Part shown: piece by piece, positions 27,366 through 36,595 of the stretch
Layout of the letters: each line of letters begins with the position of its first letter
Numbering within the stretch: the first letter of the stretch is position 1
NCBI GenBank assembly: GCA_044355655.1
Contig: JBIKXS010000014.1
Location: 13,002-77,001, forward strand
Direction of reading: 5' to 3'
Length of the DNA: 64,000 bases
Source: UBA3064 sp023258775
Lineage (GTDB): Bacteria; Pseudomonadota; Gammaproteobacteria; Burkholderiales; Burkholderiaceae_E
Translations under genes and position numbers: made by a program
Notes under the pieces: model-generated
What the model was told of the DNA's origin: nothing
Seen by the model: only the letters and a program-made list of their open reading frames with translations
The model's database searches: none

Positions 27366-27860
27366 ATGCTTAACTTAACGCGAATTTTTTCCTGGCTTGC
27401 GCGTCTTTGTGCAATTCTCGCAGGCATGCTGCTCACGGCGATTACTTTGATGACTTGCGTGAGCATCGTGGGACGCGAAGCCATCGGCAAACCAATCACC
27501 GGAGATTTTGAGCTTTCAGGGGTTGCCGCCGGCGCAGCAATCGCGCTCTTTATGCCGTTGTGCCAGGTAAGGCGAGGCAACATCATTGTTGATTTTTTTA
27601 CAGCAAGATGCTCAGCGTCGACAATTCAACGGTTAGATCGCATAGGCGCATTCGTTTTGTCGGCCTGCTTTATGGTTCTCGCGTGGCGCACCGCGGTAGG
27701 CGGGTTAAATGCTTTTGGTAGCGCTAGCGGTACCATGATTCTCGGGTTTCCCGAATGGATCACCTATTCATTGATGGTACCGGCCTTCGGGCTCACCGGC
27801 CTGATTGCCCTTGCCCAGGGTCTTGGCCTGATCGACGACGAACAACGAGCAAAGCTATGA
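27366..27860 (+). CDS. TRAP transporter small permease (DctQ family)
   Basis: The 164-residue protein has four membrane helices and the DctQ pattern (LMTCVSIVGREAIGKPITGDFELSG, then ALFMPLCQVRRGNIIVDFF). Its stop overlaps the ATG of the following DctM gene in an ATGA junction. No DctP receptor gene lies directly upstream, which is unusual for this operon type. The nearest receptor gene is the divergent Bug gene. Confidence 0.9.
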   Translation: MLNLTRIFSWLARLCAILAGMLLTAITLMTCVSIVGREAIGKPITGDFELSGVAAGAAIALFMPLCQVRRGNIIVDFFTARCSASTIQRLDRIGAFVLSACFMVLAWRTAVGGLNAFGSASGTMILGFPEWITYSLMVPAFGLTGLIALAQGLGLIDDEQRAKL

Positions 27861-29176
27861 GCGGTCTTTTGCTTGTCGCCATGATGTTTGTGGTCATGCT
27901 TGTCTTGATGGCGGTGCGCATCCCGATCGCTGCTGCAATGTTTTTTGCTGGCGCCTACGGTTATGTGATGCAAACTGGATGGGCGGGCTTTAGCAATTAT
28001 CTCAATGCGCAAGCATTTGCACGATTTGCAAGTTATGATCTTTCGGTTATACCGCTCTTTATTTTGATGGGCAACTTCGCGACCCAGGGTGGTATTTCTC
28101 GCGCGCTTTTTTCGTTTGCTGCCGGTATTACCCGTCGCTTCAAAGGCGGTATGGCGATGGCCGCTGTACTCGCAAGTGCTGCCTTTGGGGCAATTTGCGG
28201 CTCATCGGTGGCAACCGCTGCAACAATTACTGGTGTTGCATTGCCGGAGCTGAGGCGGCATGGCTATTCGGGACGTCTGGCTACCGGCACCCTAGCAGCG
28301 GCAGGTACGCTGGGCATTCTTATTCCGCCATCGGTCCCATTGGTCATTTATGCAATCCTCACGGAACAGAATATCGCCAAGCTATTTGCCGCAGCAATGA
28401 TCCCTGGGCTGATCGCTACGCTTGGATACCTTGTCGTGATCGCAATTTATGTACGCATGGTCCCTGGCCAGGCACCAGAGATCGACGACGACGTTCCTGG
28501 CATTAACGCCGCTTCAGTATTATCGGTTGCGCCAATTCTGAGCATTTTTCTCATTGTTTTTGGTGGTATTTACGGCGGGTTTTTTACGCCCACAGAAGGT
28601 GCTGGGGTTGGTGCAGCAGCCACCCTGATCTCAGCACTGTTAAGGCGAGAACTCAGCTGGCGTGGATTTAAGGAATGTTTTTATGCCACTGCTGAAAGTT
28701 CCGGGATGATTTTTTTGATTTTCCTTGGGGCAGATGTGATGAGCGGTGCGCTCGCCTTAAGTGGTGCTACAACGCACCTAAGCGCTTTTGTGAACAGCCT
28801 GGGTTGGCCCCCTTATGCGATTGTTGCTGCAATTCTCGTCTTTTATGTCGTGCTCGGTGCAGTCATGGACGAGCTTTCAATGATTCTATTAACCATACCT
28901 ATATTTTTCCCACTGATCATCGGTCTGGATTTTGGTATGCCCAGGGAATCTGTTGCGATCTGGTTCGGCGTGATGGTGCTCATGGTCGTTGAGTTCGGCT
29001 TACTCGCACCGCCTGTTGGATTGAATGTTTACGTGGTGAATGGCATGGCCAAAGATGTGCCTATTGCCGAGAGTTACCGCGGCGTGATGCCCTTTTTGGT
29101 CAGTGACACGATCCGCACCCTATTGTTGCTTTTTTTCCCAGGAATTTGCCTCTGGCTGGTTGGTGTGCTCACCTAA
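27857..29176 (+). CDS. TRAP transporter large permease (DctM family)
   Basis: The 439-residue protein has about 12 membrane helices with DctM signatures: PLFILMGNFATQGGISRALF, GAICGSSVATAATI, GTLGILIPPSVPLVIYAILTEQ and EFGLLAPPVGLNVYVVNGMA. The open frame starts earlier (27755) but overlaps DctQ there. The ATGA start at 27857 gives the standard MSGLLLVAMMFVV N-terminus. It couples sodium entry to import of a receptor-delivered organic acid. Confidence 0.94.
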   Translation: MSGLLLVAMMFVVMLVLMAVRIPIAAAMFFAGAYGYVMQTGWAGFSNYLNAQAFARFASYDLSVIPLFILMGNFATQGGISRALFSFAAGITRRFKGGMAMAAVLASAAFGAICGSSVATAATITGVALPELRRHGYSGRLATGTLAAAGTLGILIPPSVPLVIYAILTEQNIAKLFAAAMIPGLIATLGYLVVIAIYVRMVPGQAPEIDDDVPGINAASVLSVAPILSIFLIVFGGIYGGFFTPTEGAGVGAAATLISALLRRELSWRGFKECFYATAESSGMIFLIFLGADVMSGALALSGATTHLSAFVNSLGWPPYAIVAAILVFYVVLGAVMDELSMILLTIPIFFPLIIGLDFGMPRESVAIWFGVMVLMVVEFGLLAPPVGLNVYVVNGMAKDVPIAESYRGVMPFLVSDTIRTLLLLFFPGICLWLVGVLT

Positions 29177-29301
29177 GACTTAGCTGGATTCCAAAAGCCA
29201 TCGGACGATCGCGCCTTGAACAAGCACCAAGCGGGATTTCTGCTCATAGCCAACAAACCCCGCATTGCGAAGACGACGAGGCGACCATGATTCGACGCTA
29301 G

Positions 29302-29943
29302 ATGCTTAGTACCTTTTCTGATCCCCTGCTAGTGTCAGCAGGCGTTGTAGCGTTGGCCGAAGTTGGCGATAAGACACAACTGCTTGCGTTTGTTCTTGCA
29401 GCACGCTTTAAGCGACCCTTGCCGATTGTCGCTGCGATCATGCTTGCGACGCTGCTTAATCACGGGCTCGCTGCTTATTTCGGCACATGGCTTACATCGC
29501 TACTCAACCCGGATTGGCTTACCTACCTTCTAGGTATATCCTTTATAGCCATGGCGGGCTGGATCATGATTCCAGACAAACTTGAAGAAGATGATCGACC
29601 GATCGCTCATACCGCGAGCGTTTTCGGAACAAGCTTTCTAAGTTTTTTTATGGCCGAGATGGGCGATAAGACGCAAATCGCAACGCTTGCCATGGCTGCG
29701 CATTATGGATTACCCCTGACCGTTATGATTGGTACGACCTTGGGTATGTTGATTGCAAATGTTCCTGCGGTCTACATGGGGGAAAGACTTGCTGGAAAAA
29801 TACCCATGCGTCTGGTTCACAGCCTTGCAGCCTGCATCTTCGCCGCAATTGGTCTTGGAATTTTCATCGGGCATGGAGAAGACCTGCAGAAGATTTTGAG
29901 GCCATCAGGGCAAGCACCCGCAGCCTTGCAAGCACCGCCTTGA
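29302..29943 (+). CDS. GDT1/TMEM165 (UPF0016) family cation transporter
   Basis: The 213-residue membrane protein has two homologous halves, each with the family motif E-x-G-D-K-T: AEVGDKTQLLAFVLAARF near residue 20 and AEMGDKTQIATLAMAA near residue 118. About six helices are visible. Family members export manganese or calcium. Bacterial members such as MneA relieve manganese stress. I see no manganese riboswitch (yybP-ykoY type) in the 125 bases before the gene. It separates two TRAP gene groups. Confidence 0.88.
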   Translation: MLSTFSDPLLVSAGVVALAEVGDKTQLLAFVLAARFKRPLPIVAAIMLATLLNHGLAAYFGTWLTSLLNPDWLTYLLGISFIAMAGWIMIPDKLEEDDRPIAHTASVFGTSFLSFFMAEMGDKTQIATLAMAAHYGLPLTVMIGTTLGMLIANVPAVYMGERLAGKIPMRLVHSLAACIFAAIGLGIFIGHGEDLQKILRPSGQAPAALQAPP

Positions 29944-29998
29944 CTGGCATGCTAGAGTTCAATTCATTGAGTGTTTTCATAACATGGAGGAGAAAAAC

Positions 29999-31048
29999 AT
30001 GATCATCAAGTCACGCGTTGCTTTATCGGTGCTTTTAAACGGAATTCAGGATTTCGCAAACATAAGCTTGCGCCGGACCATGCTTGCTGGCATGGCTGCC
30101 CTAGCGCTTGGCAGCGCCTTAGTACCTGCTGAGAGTCAGGCGCAGACGCGTTTGAAATGGGCCCATGTTTACGAAACGTCTGAGCCGTATCACAAATGGG
30201 CGGTTTGGGCAGGCGAGGAGTTTAAAAAGCGCACGGCCGGAAAGTATGAAATTCAAGTCTTCCCCGCTTCAAGCCTGGGCAAGGAAAGCGACATTAATCA
30301 AGGCCTGCAGCTGGGCACCGTCGATATGATTTACACAGGTGCTTCGTTCGCAGCGCGCTCCTTCCCGAGACTTGCGGTCAGTTACTATCCCTTTACCTTC
30401 CGTGATGCCGATCATGTGATCAAGTACAGCAAGAGTGATGTTTTTCGCGAACTCACCGATGGCTATAAAAAGGCAACGAATGGCAACACGGTGCTCGCAC
30501 TCACCTATTACGGTGTTCGCCATTCGACAAGCAATAAACCGTTTAAGAATTGTGATGAGATGAAAGGCTTGAAAATGAGGGTTCCAGACGCTCCCGCTTA
30601 TACAGCGATGCCAAGAGCTTGTGGCGCTAATCCAACCCCAATTGCCTTTGCGGAAGTCTATTTAGCATTACAAAATGGTACGGTCGATGCGCAAGAGAAT
30701 CCTCTGCCCACTATCGAGGCAAAGAAATTTTATGAAGTGCAAAAGCATATTGTGATGACAGGCCATATCGCAGACGCGCTTTTAACGATTGTTGCCCCAG
30801 CGGTTCTTGCCAAGATGTCGCCCGCTGAACAAAAGACACTCGCTGATGTGACCCAGGAGGCCGCCGAAAAGGCCACTCAGGAGATTCGCAAACGCGAAGG
30901 CGAACTGGTAGGTATTTTCAAGAGCAAAGGCGTCAACATCATTGAGGTCGATCGCGCTGCATTCCAGCAACGTGTGCTTAAGGCAGTCGAATTCAGCAGC
31001 ATGGGACTGGACAAGCGCGACTGGGACCGCGTGGTTGCCATCAAGTAG
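29999..31048 (+). CDS. TRAP transporter solute-binding subunit (DctP family)
   Basis: The 349-residue protein starts at the ATG following GGAGGAGAAAAAC. Its N-terminal signal region is long, with the hydrophobic stretch at about residues 25-45 and cleavage near SQAQT. The mature protein has DctP features: LKWAHVYETSEPYHKWA, FPASSLGKESDINQGLQLGTVDM, and the ligand-binding block LKMRVPDAPAYTAMPRACGANPTPIAFAEVYLALQNGTVDAQENP. The conserved arginine in MRVP usually contacts the ligand carboxylate. It is followed by DctQ (13-base gap) and DctM. Confidence 0.95.
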   Translation: MIIKSRVALSVLLNGIQDFANISLRRTMLAGMAALALGSALVPAESQAQTRLKWAHVYETSEPYHKWAVWAGEEFKKRTAGKYEIQVFPASSLGKESDINQGLQLGTVDMIYTGASFAARSFPRLAVSYYPFTFRDADHVIKYSKSDVFRELTDGYKKATNGNTVLALTYYGVRHSTSNKPFKNCDEMKGLKMRVPDAPAYTAMPRACGANPTPIAFAEVYLALQNGTVDAQENPLPTIEAKKFYEVQKHIVMTGHIADALLTIVAPAVLAKMSPAEQKTLADVTQEAAEKATQEIRKREGELVGIFKSKGVNIIEVDRAAFQQRVLKAVEFSSMGLDKRDWDRVVAIK

Positions 31049-31061
31049 TTAGGAAGTAGTC

Positions 31062-31640
31062 ATGCAAAAGTCCTCCGATGCTGGTCCGGTCGACAGCGTT
31101 AAGAGAGCCGAAGATGCCGGCTTGCATATTGAGGACGATATTGCAGACTTCTCCCAGGTACCTTGGGAGGCCTGGGTTAGCGTTTTCTTTTTTGCCGTCC
31201 TCGCCTTGGTCGTGCTCACGCAGTTCATCACCCGATATGTGCTGAATGACTCGGCTTCGTGGACGGAAGAAATCGCCCGCTATTTGCTTGTGGCAACCGT
31301 ATTCAGCGGAGCGGTTATTGGTGTAGCACGCAATAATCATATCCAGGTTGACTTCGTTTATCGCTATCTGCCAAAACCTGCAGCAAGACTTCTCGCAAGC
31401 CTTGTTGACCTTGTTCGAAGTGCTTTTTATATCGCTATGGTTTACCTGTGTTACTTGCTCATCGAGAAGCTTGGCGCATCAAGAATGACGGTTGTCGATC
31501 TACCGATTAGCATGCTTTATTGGGTTTGTCTTGGTGGCTTTGCAGCGATGGCCTTGCGTTCGATTCAAATCAGCGTGATCCATTGGCAGCGCGGCTACAG
31601 TGTGCTTGAGCGACCTGAGTCCTCCATTCACGAGCGCTAA
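31062..31640 (+). CDS. TRAP transporter small permease (DctQ family)
   Basis: The 192-residue protein has a soluble N-terminal tail of about 40 residues and then four membrane helices. DctQ signatures are TRYVLNDSASWTEEIARYLLV and GVARNNHIQVDFVYRYLP. AGGAAGTAGTC precedes the ATG. It is co-directional with the DctP gene upstream and the DctM gene downstream, forming a complete PQM set. Confidence 0.93.
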   Translation: MQKSSDAGPVDSVKRAEDAGLHIEDDIADFSQVPWEAWVSVFFFAVLALVVLTQFITRYVLNDSASWTEEIARYLLVATVFSGAVIGVARNNHIQVDFVYRYLPKPAARLLASLVDLVRSAFYIAMVYLCYLLIEKLGASRMTVVDLPISMLYWVCLGGFAAMALRSIQISVIHWQRGYSVLERPESSIHER

Positions 31641-31778
31641 TCAGTGGAGTCGAAAGCAAAGGGTTCGCGCAGAATCAGCAAATCGACGATCCGCCTTCTT
31701 CAACCATTGAAATCGATTTTAATTCATCCGGCATCAGGGAGCGGCGGGTGAGGCTTGGCTTTCACAGGGTAAAACGCA

Positions 31779-33176
31779 ATGCTTAAGGTGCTTTTTCTTT
31801 TGCTGATGACGGGTGGGGTGCCCGTTGCTATTGCCATGGCAGGCGCCTCATTGATCTATATTTTGATTAGCGGCAACGTTCCAGCTTTTGTGGTGGTTCA
31901 CCGCATGGTCAGTGGTGTTGACAGCTTTCCTCTGCTCGCCGTGCCGTTTTTTATTCTTGCCGGTAATTTGATGAATAACGCCGGCATTACTAACCGTATT
32001 TACGCCTTCGCGCTCGCGTTGGTAGGTTGGTTTAAAGGAGGACTGGGCCATGTTAATGTCGTTGGCTCGGTGGTCTTTGCAGGGATGAGCGGCACGGCAA
32101 TTGCAGATGCTGCTGGTCTTGGGACCATTGAAATCAAGGCGATGAAAGATCACGGCTACTCGGGCGAGTTTGCGGTTGGTGTTACTGCAGCAAGCGCAAC
32201 ACTCGGCCCGATTATTCCACCAAGCCTGCCCTTTGTTATTTACGGCATGATGGCCAACGTCTCGGTAGGAGCCCTTTTCCTGGCGGGTATCTTGCCTGGG
32301 ATCATCATGGCATTGCTCATGATGCTGACTGTCGCCTACTTCGCGCACCGAAATGGCTGGGGCAGTGATATTCGTTTCGATAAGGGCCGCTTTGCCAAAG
32401 CAATTCTTGAAAGTCTTGTTGTTGCTGCATGGCCAAGCTGTATTTGGTTTTTTATCACCAAGCTCGGCACGCAACCGCAACTCACCGTCGCAATTGCATT
32501 AGTCGTGCTTTTTGCGATTGACCGGATCTTTCGTTTTCAAGCGGTGCTACCCATCATGACGCCGGTCTTATTGATCGGCGGGATGACTACCGGCCTTTTC
32601 ACCCCCACTGAGGGGGCAATTGCTGCATGTGTCTGGGCATTGGTACTGGGATTCCTCTGGTATCGCAGCCTGACCCTTCGGGCACTGCTCAAGATTTGTG
32701 TTGATACCGTGGAGACCACATCGACAGTGCTCTTCATTGTCGCAGCAGCCAGTATTTTTGGCTGGATGCTCACAGCGACCGGGGTGACCGCTGCTATTTC
32801 TGGATGGGTGCTGGGCTTTACCCGCGAGCCTTGGGTATTTTTGCTGATGGCCAATCTACTCATGCTTTTCGTAGGGTGCTTTCTTGAACCGACCGCTGCG
32901 ATCACGATTTTAGTACCTATTCTTGTACCGATTTGTCAACAACTTGGCATCGATCTTGTACATTTTGGCCTTATCATGGTGCTCAATCTCATGATCGGTT
33001 TACTTCATCCGCCCATGGGCATGGTGCTTTTTGTGCTTGCCAGAGTCGCTCAACTATCGGTCGAACGCACCACCATGGCGATTCTTCCGTGGCTTATACC
33101 GCTACTGTTTTCCCTCGCGGTCTTAACCTATGTGCCTCATCTTGTCTTGTGGCTTCCACGTCTGGTTTATTCCTAG
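31779..33176 (+). CDS. TRAP transporter large permease (DctM family)
   Basis: The 465-residue protein has the DctM pattern: PLLAVPFFILAGNLMNNAGI, AGMSGTAIADAAGLGTIE, SATLGPIIPPSLPFVIYGMMA, GLFTPTEGAIAACVWA and LMIGLLHPPMGMVLFVLARV. It completes the DctPQM operon. A 138-base gap separates it from DctQ, longer than usual, and I see no gene or clear structure in that gap. Confidence 0.94.
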   Translation: MLKVLFLLLMTGGVPVAIAMAGASLIYILISGNVPAFVVVHRMVSGVDSFPLLAVPFFILAGNLMNNAGITNRIYAFALALVGWFKGGLGHVNVVGSVVFAGMSGTAIADAAGLGTIEIKAMKDHGYSGEFAVGVTAASATLGPIIPPSLPFVIYGMMANVSVGALFLAGILPGIIMALLMMLTVAYFAHRNGWGSDIRFDKGRFAKAILESLVVAAWPSCIWFFITKLGTQPQLTVAIALVVLFAIDRIFRFQAVLPIMTPVLLIGGMTTGLFTPTEGAIAACVWALVLGFLWYRSLTLRALLKICVDTVETTSTVLFIVAAASIFGWMLTATGVTAAISGWVLGFTREPWVFLLMANLLMLFVGCFLEPTAAITILVPILVPICQQLGIDLVHFGLIMVLNLMIGLLHPPMGMVLFVLARVAQLSVERTTMAILPWLIPLLFSLAVLTYVPHLVLWLPRLVYS

Positions 33177-33307
33177 GATCACAAATCGGAGGCTTTCAGG
33201 CATGACCTGTGCCGATGGATGAGCCCCACATAACACTGACATCGGCCGTAACGCATCGAGTAAATATTTTTTTCTAACATCATTAAAAAATTCCTTGGGA
33301 GACATTG

Positions 33308-34303
33308 ATGAAGAATCGATTTATTGATCCCGGTTTAGATTCGTCGCGACGTAATGCTTTAAAAATTGTTGGCGGCTCAGTTGTGGCAGCACATTACTCA
33401 TTGCATGCCCAAACTCGTTGGCGCCCTGAAAAGCCAATTGTGATTTATAACCCCTTTGCAGCAGGCGGAGTGACTGACCTCCAGCTTCGTTTTATGGGAG
33501 AGCGAGTAGGCAAATTGCTTGGCCAAAGCGTGCTCGTTGAGGTAAAGGCAGGCGCGGCAGGCACCCTTGCTCCAGCGCAATTACTCCAGGCAAAGCCTGA
33601 TGGTCATCACCTGGCCTGCATGAGCATTAATAGCTTGCGCTATCCCCATTACCAGCAGGTTCCCTGGCATCCTTTGCGTGACTTCACCTATATTTGCGGC
33701 CTTTCCTCTTACACCATGGGTATTGTCGTTCGATCGGATTCGCCATGGAAGACGATCGAAGATTTAATCGCTGCAGGCAAGAAGGAGCCAGAAAAGTACA
33801 CCTACGGCACAAGTGGTGTTGGCGGAAGCGGTAACTTGTTCATGATCGAAATTGACCAGGTCACTGGCGCAAAATTTACCCACGTACCCTACAAAGGTGG
33901 CGCGGAGTGGACACAAGCCCTCTTGGGGGGCCATATCGATTTTCTAGCTGACGCTGCCCAGTGGGCACCTTTGGTCGACGCTGGGCAATTCAGAATTTTG
34001 GCGATGGCTACCGAGCAAAGAATTCCAAAGTATTCGCAAGTGCCAACCTTGAGGGAGCGCGGCATTAATGCAATTGCTCACAGTCCTTATGGGCTGGTCG
34101 GCCCAAAAGATCTTCCGGTCCCGATCGTACAAAGTCTTTATGATGCATTTAGCCAGGTCCTTGAGGACCCAGGCTTACAAGGCCTTCTTGATCGCTTCAT
34201 CCAGGTACCATGGCGACGGAATCCGTCGGAATATCGAAGCTATGCCGAACAATACTTTAACAATATAAAACCTCTATTGATCAAATCGGGCCTGGCCAAA
34301 TAA
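33308..34303 (+). CDS. Bug family periplasmic substrate-binding receptor
   Basis: The roughly 331-residue protein has a short SRRNALK-type N-terminus and a weakly hydrophobic export region (IVGGSVVAAHYSLHAQTRW). Bug motifs follow: RPEKPIVIYNPFAAGGVTD, VEVKAGAAGTLAP, KPDGHHLA and THVPYKGGAEWTQALLG. GGGAG six bases before the ATG supports this start; a TTG three bases earlier is the only alternative. It precedes an FMN-dependent 2-hydroxyacid dehydrogenase gene by 16 bases, so the receptor may bind a hydroxy acid. That link is inference. Confidence 0.9.
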   Translation: MKNRFIDPGLDSSRRNALKIVGGSVVAAHYSLHAQTRWRPEKPIVIYNPFAAGGVTDLQLRFMGERVGKLLGQSVLVEVKAGAAGTLAPAQLLQAKPDGHHLACMSINSLRYPHYQQVPWHPLRDFTYICGLSSYTMGIVVRSDSPWKTIEDLIAAGKKEPEKYTYGTSGVGGSGNLFMIEIDQVTGAKFTHVPYKGGAEWTQALLGGHIDFLADAAQWAPLVDAGQFRILAMATEQRIPKYSQVPTLRERGINAIAHSPYGLVGPKDLPVPIVQSLYDAFSQVLEDPGLQGLLDRFIQVPWRRNPSEYRSYAEQYFNNIKPLLIKSGLAK

Positions 34304-34319
34304 GCATACATAAGCCCAC

Positions 34320-35432
34320 ATGTTTGCGCCGCAACTCCTAAGTTACGATGAGGCGCGCACCATTGCAAAGCGCCGCCTCCCGCGAATGGTTTTTGAGTAT
34401 ATCGATGGTACCGCGGGGACTGGTTATGGCGAGTCGCTAAACCTGGCTGCCATCGCAAGGATTCGACTTCAACAGCGTGTGCTGGTGGATGTCGCACAGC
34501 GCGATCTATCGGTCGCGGTTTTTGAGCAAAAGTGCCTGGTACCCTTTGGCGTGAGCCCGATGGCCATGTGTAACCTTGCTGCACCAAACACGGATCGCTG
34601 GCTTGCAAAGCTCTCCGCTAAATACCAAGTACCCGTTGGCGTATCGACCATCGCTTCATCGACGCTTGAGCAATATATTGAATGGTCTGAGGGATTTGCC
34701 TGGTTCCAGCTTTATTTCAGCGGTGATGGTACGCAAACGTTTAAGCTTCTGGATCGCGCAAAGCAAGCCGGCTACCAAAGCTTAGTACTCACGCTCGATG
34801 TCCCTGAAGTCGCCCGACGACCCCGCGATCAACGTCATGGTTTCACCATACCGTTTCGCATGGGCCCCAAGCAAGTGCTCGACTTTGCTTTGCACCCTCG
34901 TTGGTCCCTGAGTCAAGTTGTTGCTGGGATACCCAAGATGGCGAACTTTCTCGCAAGAGATTTTCATTTCGATCGCGGCGCGAGTCGTGCAAAAGCGGAC
35001 TGGACAACGCTTCGAAGAATCCGCGAACGGTGGCAGGGCAAGTTAATCGTCAAAGGCATAACCTCAGTTGAGGACGCCCTGCGCCTCGCCAGCGAAGGTG
35101 TCGACGCCATCCAAGTCTCCGGACACGGTGGGCGTCAGCTCGATGCTTTACCACCCCCAATACAACAGCTGCGAGCAATAAGAGATGCGATCGGCTCGGA
35201 CTATCCTCTTTTTTATGACAGTGGTATACGAAGCGGCGAAGATGTCGTTAAAGCCTATGCCATGGGGGCCAACTTTGTTTTTTTAGGTCGATCGATTCAA
35301 TACGCGGCGGCTGCTGGCGCAGAATCAGGACTTACGCAGTGGTGGAAAACACTCAGCGACGATGTAAGTATCACCCTAGCATTGCTCGGAAAAACAAAAC
35401 TCACCGAAATGAGCAACTGCAGACTGCTCTAA
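34320..35432 (+). CDS. FMN-dependent alpha-hydroxy acid dehydrogenase
   Basis: The 370-residue TIM-barrel flavoprotein has the family active site: Lys245 (LIVKGITSVEDA), His269 and Arg272 (VSGHGGRQLDALP). It also has the FMN phosphate-binding region FYDSGIRSGEDVVKAYAMGANFVFLGRS. Relatives include L-lactate dehydrogenase LldD, mandelate dehydrogenase and glycolate oxidase, which oxidise 2-hydroxyacids to 2-oxoacids. Membrane attachment is not obvious. It shares direction and close spacing with the upstream Bug gene. Confidence 0.92.
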   Translation: MFAPQLLSYDEARTIAKRRLPRMVFEYIDGTAGTGYGESLNLAAIARIRLQQRVLVDVAQRDLSVAVFEQKCLVPFGVSPMAMCNLAAPNTDRWLAKLSAKYQVPVGVSTIASSTLEQYIEWSEGFAWFQLYFSGDGTQTFKLLDRAKQAGYQSLVLTLDVPEVARRPRDQRHGFTIPFRMGPKQVLDFALHPRWSLSQVVAGIPKMANFLARDFHFDRGASRAKADWTTLRRIRERWQGKLIVKGITSVEDALRLASEGVDAIQVSGHGGRQLDALPPPIQQLRAIRDAIGSDYPLFYDSGIRSGEDVVKAYAMGANFVFLGRSIQYAAAAGAESGLTQWWKTLSDDVSITLALLGKTKLTEMSNCRLL

Positions 35433-35452
35433 GTAATTTATCGACTCGTCGC

Positions 35453-36424
35453 TTACTTGTTGCCCAATCCCATTTGCTTGCCGACTTCGGCGTAGGTTCT
35501 AATACGGTCTCGCATGAATCCATCCATTTGATCAGGGCCGATGTTCACGAGTTCGAAACCACTCTTTGCAGCGAGCTCCTTCATTTCAGACTCTGCATTA
35601 AGACTTGCCCAAAGCTCAGCAAGCCGACGCCGAGCTTCAATCGGTGTTGACTTCGGCACACCAATGCCCCGAAACGCGCCATCGACCCAGTCAACGCCCA
35701 ATTCCTTAAAGGTTGGTACCTCGGGCAACAGCGGATGCCTTTTCTCCATTGCAACCGCAAGCGCCCTGACCTTTCCTCGATTGTTCACGGCAAAAGCAGT
35801 GTAGGACATCACACCATCAATATGGGCACCGATCACTGATGTGGCCAAATCACCCGTGCCTTTAAATGGCACGTAGGTTGTCTTGACTGAAAAGTCACGA
35901 TTAAGACGCTCATGCGCTGCATGGTTCGCCGAATTCAGGCCTGAACCACCAAGGCTTAATTTACCTGGATTTGTACGTGCAGTTTTCACAAAATCTGCAA
36001 AAGATTTGATTGGACTTTGCTCGGGCACGATCAACGCATCGGGGGTGTAGTGAAACCAGAAGACAGGTGTGATGTCTTCGGTCTTGTATTGAACTGAGCC
36101 TTCCATCGGTTGCAGCACCGTGTGTGGCAGATTAATACCGACCACGGTAAGTCCATCACCTGCGAGGCTATTCATCGTGCTCCACATGAGCGCGCCGCCG
36201 GCACCTGGCTTGTACTGCACGATGGTATCGATCGACGGACAGCGCTTTTTTAGAACTGTCTGTTGATGTCGTGCGGAAAGGTCGGACTCCCCTCCTGGGG
36301 GAAACGCTTGCCAGTATTTCAAACTTGCGCTTGGGCAAGTCTGGGCAAAGCTCGCCCCGCAGAAAATACCTGCGCAAATGCAAAGCCATAAAGAAAGAAA
36401 AAGGCTCGATGAATGCTTTCTCAT
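35453..36424 (-). CDS. Bug family periplasmic substrate-binding receptor (divergent)
   Basis: The 323-residue protein has a strong Sec signal peptide (MRKHSSSLFLSLWLCICAGIF, cleavage near ASFAQ). The Bug pattern is recognisable but diverged. The first strand reads LKYWQAFPPGGESD instead of the usual IVPFPPGG. A cysteine pair (TCPSA and KRCPS) may form a disulfide. YVPFKGTGDLATSVIG and LPEVPTFKELGVDW are typical. It is convergent with the FMN dehydrogenase gene. Confidence 0.88.
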   Translation of the reverse strand: MRKHSSSLFLSLWLCICAGIFCGASFAQTCPSASLKYWQAFPPGGESDLSARHQQTVLKKRCPSIDTIVQYKPGAGGALMWSTMNSLAGDGLTVVGINLPHTVLQPMEGSVQYKTEDITPVFWFHYTPDALIVPEQSPIKSFADFVKTARTNPGKLSLGGSGLNSANHAAHERLNRDFSVKTTYVPFKGTGDLATSVIGAHIDGVMSYTAFAVNNRGKVRALAVAMEKRHPLLPEVPTFKELGVDWVDGAFRGIGVPKSTPIEARRRLAELWASLNAESEMKELAAKSGFELVNIGPDQMDGFMRDRIRTYAEVGKQMGLGNK

Positions 36425-36595
36425 TGTCTTGCTTCCCCCTTAGCAACGAAACTTATCGCTGAATAACTGCTCTTGCAATCTTGCGACGCAACATCACCTG
36501 CTAAAGCCGCGAACTCGGCGCTTGCGGTGCAAATCATGCAAGGCAGCAGAGCACGCAGACCAGACCGATGAGCCAATTTCTAGTATTAAGCATCG

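Noticed and set aside
29177..29301. Manganese riboswitch (yybP-ykoY) before the GDT1 gene
   Set aside because: I looked for the conserved paired loops expected for this family in the 125 bases and did not see them.
31848..32480. 210-codon minus-strand open frame
   Set aside because: It lies antisense within the DctM gene and has a shadow-like composition.
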